DNA of 64,000 bases, from positions 7,413,751-7,477,750 of the forward strand of contig CM034608.1 in the NCBI GenBank assembly GCA_020091685.1, written 5' to 3'. The translations under genes were made by a program, and so were the position numbers. Each line of letters begins with the position of its first letter. The stretch's first letter is position 1. The notes beneath the pieces were generated by a model that was not told the DNA's origin, ran no database searches, and saw nothing but the letters and a program-made list of their open reading frames with translations. This DNA is from Lutjanus erythropterus. Its lineage: Eukaryota > Chordata > Actinopteri > Lutjaniformes > Lutjanidae. Shown here one piece after another: positions 1 to 12,600 of the stretch.

Positions 1-632
1 CCTCATGTTCCTTTAAAGATCTCAACAGTCCCCAGACTTTTCGTCACTCCTCTCTCTTTAAGCCTTCAAGTAAATCATCTTCAGTTACCTAAAAGAAGCT
101 CTGGACATCAAATGTTCTCCGAGGCTAGGCCATCTTACCCAGACCCGTAAGATCTCCAGACTATCTTTAAAACCTTTGACCCTGCACTTATGGTGCGTGC
201 AAGCTGATGCTCTGTCCTCATCTGTTTAAGCCCTCTGCAGTTGCCACAGCTGTATGTTGTAGAATACTCACAGCAGTACGTCAACATGATGGAGGACTGC
301 ATGTTCTGCATTGAAAAAATATGACGGAAATCAAAGTCTGTTAGTAGTTTGTGCAGGCGATTTGTTATTGTATGTGCTTTGAACTTTATGTGGACATCCT
401 GCAGAGGCCATTCATATACTTATTCATTCATGAGGGTCAGTGATAAGATAGACTTTTGACTACAGAGATGATGGAGTTTGGGAGGGGATGGAATTCATTT
501 TAAATAATGTGTCCAGGAATAATGATTGATATCGTCCACATACTGTTTTTATTTACTTTTATACCATTTTCTGTCATTCTTTTTTATTTCTAGATCTTTA
601 ACTTATTCTGTGTGTTTACCTTCTCTCTGTAG

Positions 633-671
633 CAAACCAATTTCTACCAGTTACTTCGTGCTGGTTGGCCT
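633..671 (+). CDS. Collagen exon 1 in window: N-telopeptide
   Basis: A 39-bp phase-0 exon with a strong acceptor (ttctctctgtag) and donor (gtaagt). It encodes [13 protein letters not shown] and splices in frame to [10 protein letters not shown]. The FYQLLRAG stretch followed by the helix resembles the QQAR-LRGP telopeptide/helix junction of type V/XI chains, which supports both the exon and the clade. No Lys lies in this exon; the only telopeptide Lys is in the next exon (SKE). It is less certain than the helix exons because it has no Gly-X-Y pattern. Confidence 0.68.
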
Positions 672-3600
672 GTAAGTATGCTGTGACAATCGATCTCCTT
701 TCTTTGTATGGATTTAGTCATTTTGTTAGTTCCTGTGGACCTGAGTCTGGTTTCTTCTTTGTGAGCTTGCAGAGTAAAGAAGGCCCTGCAGGACCACCTG
801 GAGAGATGGGCAGGCTTGGCAGACAGGTTTGAGATAGGCTCCATTTACTAAATGAATGCAAATGTTCAACCAAAATATATAATATTTAGAATAATCTCTG
901 TGTATTGATTAATTCTGAAACGTTGAATGATTTACGTTTTTCCTGATCTTTCTTCTAAGGGGCCACCTGGTGAACCTGGGGAACGAGGACAACCAGGGAT
1001 GCCAGGAGAGATGGTAAAGACCCAAATCATCACTTCCTGAGCCAGAAGTAACTTTATCAATGTTATATGTCTCATAGGTTTCTGAGATTTTCAAAGCCTA
1101 AAATTCAGTTTCATGCTCGCCATAATCTGCCTTTCTAGATCCAGAAAATTAGATTTTAGGGTGGCAGGTTGATGCCTGAGGGAAAGGGCAAATAAACAGC
1201 AACAAACCATTTAATGTAAATATCCCCCAGAGGGATTGCTTGTTTACTGTTAAATATCTTTGAATCAGAATTTTTGAGAGTGTATTCAGTTTATTGAAAC
1301 TCTCATTAGTGAATTATTTTTATTGGCTTTTTGAATGCAGTCTATAGAGGAAGTAAGAAACACAATGATAACAAAGAAAGAAATATACTTTGTCTCACTA
1401 GTTACAGATTTTCTGTCTATTAAATCATAGTCCTATGTTTCAGTATTTCTAGCATGGAATTGCAAGTCAAAATAATCCAGAAATTGCTACCAGACCCTGT
1501 AAAATCCCTGGGTGGATCCCCTAGTTTCTCGGGCTTTAAATGCACAATCACATCTCCAGCTCAGCGGCTGAGTGTAGGAGGGACAGCTGATTTCCAATTA
1601 AATAACATAAGATGTTGAGCCAATAGTGATAAAAAGGCTGTGGTGTCTGCAGTTACATGGTCAGGGCTGATTTCCTTCTCACAAACATAAGAGAACGTCT
1701 CAAAAATAGAAGGCAAAAAGTTGTATGTGTAGGGTATGAATGGAACATATGAGACAGGGTGGCTGGAGCCTGATGGCATCAGGAGCAAGTTAGTTCTACG
1801 TCTGGATACCGGCAAGCTTGTTCCCAGAGAGATGGAGTCTATGGAACACTTGAAATTTGGAGCAAGCCATGTCTGATATAAATAGAAGTTGAATTTATTC
1901 TCTTAATTGTCATCTGAGATTTGTGAGAGAAAGAGAGAGAAGGAGAGAGAGAGAGAGATTTAGGCATCATTTTACATTAATTTCCCCTTAGTAGAATCTG
2001 ACATATTTGGTGTCATTGGAAGATTTGGGATGTTGATCAAAGTTTAAAATTAAGTTTTGTGGGATTCGACTGAATGATTGTCCACACTATAAGAGTTTGT
2101 AAAAATAAGCCTAGAGCGTAACAGTTGAATGTTAAGTTAAATGAAGTGTAACATAGCTGGTGGAGCAGAGTGAGTGTGGTTAAAGGGAGTGGGTGTTTGG
2201 AAAGCTTCTGCACATGAAACTCCCTATGATGTAATCATTCTCATACCAAGAGACTAAACAATAAAATCATTTTTATTGCTAAATTAAGACGTTCCATATT
2301 TTATTCTAAATTTGATTATAGGGAGCTGTCGTTGATCCGATTTTCTCAATTTATCTGTGTTAAGTTTCACGTTCTCTGACTTAATTTGTTTGGCTGAACA
2401 GCTTGTAAAAGTAAAGGTAAATTAAACTGTGTTACATCCATCTCAAAATACATAAACACACATCCGCTGTGGGTATGTGGAAACTGCGCTGTTGTCATAT
2501 ATTGTGTGAGGTCTAAGCTGGGAAATGTCTGGTACCGACAACCAAACAGTGTGGCTGGGGATTGTTGGAAACACTCAGTCATCCATACAACAGCCTTTGG
2601 TGTCTGCTGTGTTTACATGTAGCAGAGAATATAGCTCTACTGTTTGTGTATGTTTGTATTTGAGTCACTTTGTAGCCAACATGAAAGCAAGCACATTTTT
2701 GTCGTGTTTGTGCAGAATTAACCAGAGACGTCACCTTGTTGTCTGTCAGCACTGATGTGTGTTTGTCATACACATTTATGCATGTAATAAATTGCCTGAA
2801 GTAGACCTCACAACAAGGGCTCACAGGATAAATGTCAGGGTTTGCAAATGTGCATTATGATAATCTGCTCTTTTTTTCTTCTGACCACTTAGTTTTACCT
2901 GCACTGACCTCTAAAAACGATTCAGATAACTCAGTCTCAAGGGGGAAAATGACTCATTGGGAAGTTCTTCACAAATCATAGACATAAACTATAATGAGTG
3001 GCTGCAAACTGACAGTGCTTCATTTTAAGGGGTCATAAGCTGACAGGGTTTGGACAGTGCTCAACTGAACTGCAAAGTTGCCAATTTGATCCCCAGACCA
3101 GCAGGATAAATGCGGGCGGGGAAGTGACAGTGAAAGAACAGCACTTGACCCGCCCTCATTACTGCCCCTGAGGCGCTTTAGAGCAAGAGCCTGAAGCCCC
3201 AACTGCTCCAATAGAGCTCATCACTGGTCAAAGGTTTATATTATATTTGTACAGGCAGCTTCCAGGTGATATACGAGTCAATTAATCAACAACAATTTTG
3301 ACAATTTTCATTAACATTTTAAATCATTTGTGAAGCAAAAAAAACCAAACCTTTTACTTCCAGCTTCTCAAACATTTTGGCTGTTGGTGGGACAAAACTA
3401 GCACTCTGAAGACATGAACTTGAGCCCTTTAATGATATTTTATAGACTAAATGAAGTGAAACAGCCCTAGCTCAATAAAAGTTACAGAACCTAACTCGCA
3501 CATCATGCCAGACGTTGCATGTGTAACACCATATCCATCATCCTCTGCTGCTTAAAATACAACACTGTCCGCTGCCAGCACAGGTGTTTTAGTCATTTAC

Positions 3601-6600
3601 TGTGAACATGTACATGTTTTCCACCTGTCTACAGACAGAGTTATTGCAGGCCTCAGTCTTCTAGACATTGTGTTGGTATTCAGGTGATGCCTTGTCTGTG
3701 TGATGAATGGCTCCGCTGAGTGGTGGAGACGGTCAGTGTCTTCACACTGCAGACTTAAAATTTATAATGTAGTTTTTTGCAGTATTATGATTTCACTCAG
3801 TTTATTTGATTTCTGATTTTTTTGTTTTATTTTGTCACTTTTAGGTTTATGTTGTCCTCTGGTATCTTGTAAAGATGTCAAAACTGTTTACTAACAGGCT
3901 GATAAAGAAGCAGTCAGTGTCAACAGCAGTTATGATTTATGGTGTCTGACAGGGTGAGCGGGGTCACAGGGGCCCTCCAGGACGAGAGGGGGCCCCGGGG
4001 AGAGACGGAGAAGATGGAGAAGACGGTCAGCCTGGGTCACCTGGTCCTCCTGGTTTACCGGTGGGCATATTCTGTTTAGCTGACAGTTGAACGGCACATG
4101 AATATTACTCATACAGCGTGAATGTGCTGAAGCAGATAAATTATGTGTTTTTTATTCTTGTTGAAATGTTGCCATCCTGTCTCTGGTTGACTTCAGGGCC
4201 CGTGGGGATACAGGGGAGAACGAGGGTCCAAAGGGGAAAAAGGTGATGAGGTGAGGAATGAAATGCACAGCTGCTTTTGTACGAAAAACCAGTCAGTCCC
4301 ATTTATATTTTAGATTTACTGTTTGTGAAAATAGAGCCAAGAGTTATACTGTATACACAGCAAGCAACAGTTCATGAATGCTATCTTTCTGCAGTATTTC
4401 AGCAGTTTAGCACTTAGATGGTTATTTACTTATAGTTCCAGTGTGTATGGTATAAAATTATTAGCAGAATATAGCACAAATGGAATATAATATTCATAGG
4501 TATGTTTTAATTAGTGTATAATCACTTGAAAATAAGAATTTGTTGTTTTCATTACCTTAGAATGAGCCGTTTCTTCAGAGATGAGATAAAGGCTTGAGAT
4601 AAAGCCATTCAGTTTTTTCAGTGTCACAGCCAGCGTAGGTTCTCCTGCATGCTTGGAGAGGGAAGATGAAGCGAGGTGTGTGCAATCTGCAAGCTCACCA
4701 CTGGATACCAGATGTTTAACATATATCTACATTGAACTGCCACCCAAAGTAGCCAGTGACTGGTCTGATAAGGCCTGCTTGTCATTTGAAGTTGTAGTTT
4801 TGTTTTGTTTTTTGTTTTTTGGTACCAATGCCTATACAGTTCTTGAGTTTTGGTACCAACACCAAAATGACATTTTGCTTCCTCAACTTTCTTGGAGAAA
4901 TGTTAATGTATTTTTCTGCAAAACCCTTTTTTTATTTATCAAAGGATGCTTGAATTCTGAAGAGAGATGTGGTGGCAGTGGAGAGAAGCTGTAAACACAA
5001 CTATGACATATTATTACCTTTTGAGCTGATATAGCAGATTTATTGCCTATTCACACATTCAGGAGCCACATTAGCAAAAGACTTGTTTTAAATTCTACTA
5101 CATTTTCACCATCTGGTTGCTAATTTCTTATTACTTATTATAAAAATATTTATTATAGGCACTTTAAATCCAAACTTGATACTCATTTATCCAAGATAAA
5201 ATAATAAAGAAATGACTTTTACACTGCAGGTCATGTTTTTTCTCTCCACGTCCTCAGGGTCTTACTGGCTTCAAGGGTCCAAGGGGGGATATTGGTGAAC
5301 CTGGTGAGAAGGTACTTATTGGTGCAATTTAGTTATCAATCATCCTGAATCATGTAATAGAATTTGAATTTATCCAAATAAAGAGTTTTCTTACATGACT
5401 AACCCTCAAAGCTCTTGTGCACAGCATTAATAAAAGAACTCAGGCTCTTAGTTCTTTGTTTTTATGAGGTATGGACGTGTTTATTGCTTTAAAACTGCCA
5501 GACCATACTGCCTATAGCTCTTTTTGGATGATATAATATGGTGTTATGATCCTAAACTGAGTTTTTCTTTGTTTAGGGCTCAACTGGTCCACCGGGCAGA
5601 CCTGGTCCTGTCGGCCCACGAGTGAGTGTCTTGTACCGTCCTTGTTTAGTTCCTTTTTATAAATACAACAAACCAGGAATCACTGCAGGGATTTTACATT
5701 ATATTTATACACCCGTAGAGAAAAAAGTAGGAGGTTTATAAGCCAGGAGAATTTTTCATTTATCTGTGACATTAAGCTGCTTACACATTATTACATACAG
5801 CGTTTCACGTACATGTATATGTACTGCTGGTCAAGATGCCAGCACATTGCAGGATCAGTTTAAAACAATATGTAACAGCTGTCCTCCTGGGTAATGCATT
5901 TCTTACACATCCAACTGGTGTAAAATGAGAGGAACAAAACAAACAATCAGCTTTTGTCAAAGAAACATGCGCTTCTGAATCCTTTTTAATCCCTAATCCA
6001 GTCCCTCTTTGAACTTTGAGTTCCAAGAAGCGAGGCACTGACTCCCATTTTCTCTTTGCTCTATTCTCGGGTTTACTGTGATTCTACTTGGCATGAAACC
6101 AGAATCTCTGCCTCATAGTATTAACATAGGCACTCTGACCAGTAGGAAGTAATCTGTTTTATTAATCCTCCCTTTGAATGTTGTGTTTTCTGTGTTTTAA
6201 TAATATATTGTTATTAAGTTGACATTGAATACCTGAATCTTCTCTGCAGGGGCCTCAGGGGATTCGAGGTAGTCCTGGGCCAGAGGGGCCCCGTGGACCT
6301 GATGTGAGTGATGAATCGTCCAACTCTTTGCTGTTTTCAAAAGAACAGAAGTCAAGTTTTTTACTTTTTATTTCTTCTCTTCTCTTCTCTTCTCTTCTCT
6401 TCTCTTCTCTTCTCTTCTCTTCTCTTCTCTTCTCTTCTCTTCTCTTCTCTTCTCTTCTCTTCTTCATCATGTTTTTCACACTCTTCACTCTCTACTGGCT
6501 TGCCGCTCGACTATATTGTCATGTGGTAAAATAATCGTCCCACAGCAGCTGAAACTTGTGATGTTTGTACCAAACAATACATCTGCTCCTGTATTTATAA

Positions 6601-9600
6601 GTTGGCTTCTGTCCAAATGATTAGGCTTGGCTTTTTGTGGTTTAGCTCCAAAAAATGCATATAGTGTTCAGCATTTTTTCTTCAAACAGCTTGTTTTGAA
6701 ACCTGTGTTAAAGAGATAGTTCTGTTTTTTGGGGTTATATGAGGTATTACCTACAGTGGATGGCCATCAGCATGCCCCCAGTTTGTAGAAACAGCAGGAG
6801 AACTGGTGTCAGAAGCTAAGCAATGCACTGCTGTGGGCAGGGTCAGCCCACGTCCAAATGTGTTTTAGCCACATTTTAAAAAAGGCTCACCAAAGAAATC
6901 CATATTAGTTTAAGTGTATGCTATATTTAGAATATTTCCACAATTTGCTTGCCATCAGACAGCCTGTTCAAGAAACCACTGGAAATGTAAGCCAAATATC
7001 GCTCTCTTCAGACCATCCAGAGTCAAAAAACAGTAATTTTACCTTGCAGAACATAGGAGTTGCTGGTCTACTGCTTCCTGTTAAGTCTTCTGTTAATTTG
7101 TTTGTGTTATTGTGCAACTGTTGAAGCCTAACTAACCCTTTAGAACACCAAAGAGTGATATTTGACTTATCTAATGGCACTTTCCCATTGGAAAACGCTG
7201 TCTGACAGCAAGATAAAGCAGTGAAAATGTTCCAAATATAGCGTTCACTTTTTTTCAGTGAATAAAATATGTTTTGCTGCTGACCCTGTCCACAGTTTTT
7301 CATTTGGTCATAGATGACCTGGAGTGTGTAGCATGAGCACTTTGGGAAAATTTGTTAGAAATCCATCTATTTTCTAAACATTTTAATTCCAGGGCACTGG
7401 AGACTATAACAGTATACTTTGAGCAAGGGGAGGCAAACATTTTGTGCATCTTTTGCAGCTATATGAAGTGATATAAATAAAGGTTTAATGTGAAAAAAAT
7501 AAAAGTATACAGGCAGTGGCCGACTTTTATACAAACTTCATTCATGCCTGATTGTTTTCTATTATGGGTGAATTATCCCTTTAAAATGATCACATTTCCT
7601 TCATTGTGAGAGACTGAACTGATGGACAGTGTGCCAGGCAGAGTATCATTCATGCTGTTATGTACTTGTTGTTACCAGGGGGAGAGTGGATTGGATGGGC
7701 CTCCAGGTCTGCCAGGGCCGACGGTAAGCAAGCAGACAGATGAGATGACAACATGTTTGTCTTTCAGTGTCAGTTATGAATATATGTCAGATATTTGTTT
7801 GTGTCACAGGGCGCAGCAGGTTTTACAGGACAAGTCGGCGCTCAAGGAGTTAATGGCTCCAGGGTAAGATTACATCACAACAAGTGTTTCATTCTAAGAC
7901 AGTAATAAGCAAGTTAGAGGTGTTTTTTACTAAGGACTGTGACTAATGATTACTTTAATTTGTTAGCGTGTTAACTGTTGAAAAATAGTGAAAATTGTCA
8001 CCTCAAAATTTCCAGAGCCTAAGCTGACACTCTCAGATTGCTTTTGTTTTGTCCAACCAACAACCCCCCAGAGACGGAGACAAGCAGCTAAATCTTACAT
8101 TTAATAAACTGGAACCAGAGAATATCTGAGAACGATTAATGGATTATCCAACTCTGTGTAAAATTAAAAATGAATCAGATGTGATTTTATTGATTTCATA
8201 CTTCATGCCTGTAGTCCACATGTCCACATGTCACCTCCTTTGTGTATGAATTGTTTATTGTTTCTTTCAGGGGGACATGGGTCCTGCTGGCAGTGTTGGT
8301 CCCATAGGCCCACAGGTATACATTCTGTTTGATTATACATGCTGCAGTTTTTCAGTGTGCTGGAAATGTTTAGACACTGTTTGGTTTAAAATGTGTTACC
8401 TTCCTTCTCTTTCAACCAGGGACCTCCAGGTTTAGAGGGACAGATGGGACCTCCAGGACTCAGAGGACCTCAGGTGAGTACAAATTAAGGCAAAACTGTT
8501 AAAGGGACAGTTCACCCAAAAATCAAAACTACATAATCTACCTCTTATTTTGGGTCTAACTGTTCTTAAATAGAGATTTTTTTGACTTGTTTGGGTGATG
8601 TTTCATTCACTATGCATTCACATGAGGTTACAGTCACTCTGTGCACCTTCACAGGGACATCCAGGACTGATTGGTGCTCCAGGACCAAAAGGAGATGCTG
8701 TAAGTTTGATCTTTTGTTCCCTTTTTACTTTTTCAGTTTTCAAAACCAATGCTCAAAAAGTGCACAGGCGACTTAACTTGACCTGCACACAGAATGTCAA
8801 GTTTTCATACCATTGGTAATATTACAGCGACACATGCATTTTAATTTACTTAATTTATTATTAAATGTATAGTGAAGTGGGGTTGTATGAGGTACTTAAC
8901 CATATCTCTCAGGCCACACACCTTATGTGTGGCAGGTACCTAGCTGAACTGTTGCAGCTCACATGCCTGTGGTGTTCACACACGCAGTGTTTACTATGCA
9001 GGGCTTCTGCTGCCAGCCCTATCTTTGTTGCTGATATGATGTCCATATGATTATCAACAGTGTCTATTTGTACAGATAACTAAAAAATACCTAAAAAATC
9101 CATATTAGTCAGGGATCGCGTTAACCGAATATTTTCCGTCATTGACCGGTTTTTTAAAACGGTGACGGAAAAATCTGAAGGTCATCTGTCATTTTGACAG
9201 GTTGCAATTCACACCCCTGACCACTTGGTGGCGAGTGAGCATATTAATTAGCTATTAGGTGCGTTTGAGATGAACTGCGCCTCGCCTGGAGAGTAGACGA
9301 GATCAGGCGGCCACAGCAGGAGGTGGAGACAAAAAGCTGCAGTCAAGTCGGACAGTTTTCAGTAGACTTAGGAGAGAGTAGAGGAAGAGACGCGAACATC
9401 CTGTTAGATCACCTGCAGGTTACCTGTAGTCTGCAGATCATGCTCATAGCTGAAGAAATAAAGTGCGTTCTTGATCGTTGATTGAAGTTAAAATAGAAGA
9501 GATCCTCCTTTTGACGCTTGTAACATCTGTTCTTTTATCTGCCTTGTAAAGCACTAAACTGTTCTTTTGCTAAGTCATATATATATAACCCTTATTATTA

Positions 9601-12600
9601 TCAGACACAATATATCTGCTTGCTGACAGATTAAAACTTCATTGCACAACAGAAGGTCGATGTCCAGAATTAAATATTACAATTACACAGAAAATTAGTA
9701 TTTTATACAACACGTGGTGTTTGTTGTCAAAATTAGGAGCCAATCAGAGCCTGTCAGCTTGTCAATCAGGTGACAGCCAGGCGTTGGCAGTTGGTGGAGA
9801 GCAGCTGCGGCATCTGGCTCTACAAACTGCGGCCGCCTCGATCTCGTGAGGTTATCGTTGCCCACATGTGCATGACGTCAGAGCAAGTCGGGATCAAGTC
9901 GGACACAAATCTAACTGGCATGCACTATGCAGCGATCACCGCTGATCAATTCTGCGCAGGCCTGGATCATCTCAAATGCACTTAGTGTCACAGCAGCTGA
10001 GTGTCAGCAGCTGAAGTTTCTTCACAAAGCCCAATAACGATGATGGTGTTGATAAAAGAGGTACAGTGTGGATTCTCTGATCAGCTTGTTCGGACTGAAT
10101 ATTAATTAAAAATGAATGAAAAGTAAATGCTATTGAATATGTAATTATTATAATTTAAAAAATTAAAGTGACGGGTAAAAATAGATTATGACGGGATTTT
10201 TATGACCCTGTCAGTCAAAATGACAGACAACGAAAAAGTCTAGCGCAACCTCTGATATTAGTTTAAAACTATGCCATGTTAAAATATTTTCACCACTTTA
10301 CCTTGAAATCAGACAGCCTTTTCCCACAAGAAACCACTGTTATATGAGCCAAACATTGCTCTCTCTCCAAAGCAGCCAAACTCCTTTGGCAAAAACACTG
10401 GTCTGAAATGTCCTGGTTTACCATTTTAAGCCACTTTACTTCAGTTGTGAACAAGTAGAATAAAAATTGGTAAAGTGGAACAAGAGTTAAATGAATTTTC
10501 ATGTGGAGACAGTAAACAAACAAACATGAATTTCATGCCAGCAGCTGTCAGGTTACCTAAGATTGAATCAGTCAGCAAAAGGAAATACTGAGTGCAGATT
10601 TTTGACAGAAAAAAAAAAAAAAACTCGCTAAAAAGAAGTCGATCTTGCTCTCGACTTTATTGTAGTGGAACAGTATTGTCTCTGTTATGCTGCTCAAGTG
10701 AAGTTTAACTTTCATCATGAATATGTTGTTTCAGTTATATAATATTCACTGTTGCTCATTTTCTCCTCTGTTATAAATGGTTGAGTAAAAGGGAGATACG
10801 GAGGTGGCTTGATATTTAATTCTGCCTCTGAAAAAAGGAACAGAAAAGGTTTAAGATCCACTGTTGTTCAATCTACTGATAAGGTTACACATCAGGGTTA
10901 GGTGGTAAGGGTTAGTGTTGGGGTTTATTACATTGTGTAGTTCAAATGAATCAACATGTATAGGTAGCCGATGGTGTGTGTTTGACCATGGAAGAAGAGA
11001 AAATATAATATCTTATCATTGTGTTTCCTCCTCTGTTGTTGCTGTTTTGTTTTCTTATCAGGGGCCTGTGGGGCCCATGGGTGACCGGGGGGATCCCGGG
11101 TCAGAGGGTCCCATGGTAAGTTGCACTTGAACATATTCTCTAGGGACATCATTACATCGTCACATTACAGGCAAACAGACACACACATTGTATAAAGGGA
11201 TGAGGCGTATGTAATAATAATGTTGCAAACAGTCTGCAGGGTTTGATGAGTTATGCTGTAACATTTGTGACCACAGCAGCTACACATTACACACAGTTCA
11301 CACTGACAGACTGTAAATATATTTGCTCATTGTCTCTGCACAAGCTCCCCGTCAGTAGACATCATACTGCAGCCTCACAGTGCCATCTACTGGTGTCTCA
11401 GTGGATCATGATATGATGCTGCGAGACACTGAGGCCACTGTGTTTATTTACTCTTCTCACGCTTCAAGACCTTCAAAATAACATTTTTTTTCCTAGCCAT
11501 TTAATCTTCTCTTAATCTTTTAAATTATTTCAATATGTATTGTGATCTTTTCCCTTGTCTACACATATTTTTCTTCTAAATTAGCTTGTTGGTCCTTGAG
11601 TGCTTTTAATCCATCATCATCCTTTTTGGGATTATTCACAGGGTGCACCAGGGGGACGGGGTCCTATGGGGTTTCCCGGGGGAATGGTATGTGCTCATGA
11701 TAGATTTACAAACATGTTTCCTGCTAAACATCGTTGGCTGAACCTCCCTTTGACCATTTTCTTATTTACAGGGTAACAGGGGACCAGATGGCGACAAGGG
11801 GGATCCAGGGCCTAAAGGGGACAAAGTAAGAGCGGACAACTTTCTGCTTAATTATACTGAAAGAAGAGAATGATACAGTGTCAGCACTGCTTAAAGGAAC
11901 AGTTCAACATTTTGGGAAATACGATATGCTATCACTGTCTTTTCTAGAGTTAGATGAGAAGATTGATACCAGCTTTGTGTCTGTATAGGAAGTGATATTT
12001 GTGGCAATATTTTTTTTATTTCACCTCTGACTGGCTTACCCTGATATTCTCACTCTAACCCTACCAATCATCACTCCTCTTGCCTAAATCTAACCGACCC
12101 AACCAACGAAGGTAATGAGTACTAGCCAGTCAGAGGCAGAGGAGGGCTGATCATTCCTTCGCCATCCTACAAAAAGAAATTTGGCATGCAACAAAAACTC
12201 TTCAAAGCTACAGCCAGCAGACAGAAGTAAACCGAAGTAAACATTGTGAGTCATTTTTATTCAAAAATGCTCTGACCTTTTTCTGTGAGGTTTACTGGCA
12301 TGAGTGTTCCTAATTGAATACACCCAAACTCCCTTAACTGCACAAACCTGTTCTCAATCGTTTGTTACAGTCTGATGAGTGTCATCTGTTAATGATGAGA
12401 TGTATATTTGTGAGATTTCATCATTTGCATAATTATAACCTGTAACTGACACATAAAGTTGAATGTTTTGCTCCCTCTGTGGGAAAGTTTCATTCTAAAC
12501 ATTGTTACCAGAGAGTAAAAAATAGGAATATTACACTACAGAGCTTCAAGTCTCGTATGTAGGAGTGTTAATAGTACTGGAAATATTAATTGAATAGCTG

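Noticed and set aside
406-436. Possible small exon upstream of the N-telopeptide exon
   Set aside because: An acceptor-like tgcag and donor-like gtcagt enclose 31 bases, which breaks frame and has no collagen-like coding.
6255-6534. Arg/Glu-rich and Ser/Leu/Phe-rich frames
   Set aside because: Products of reading the (TCTCT)n microsatellite, not proteins.
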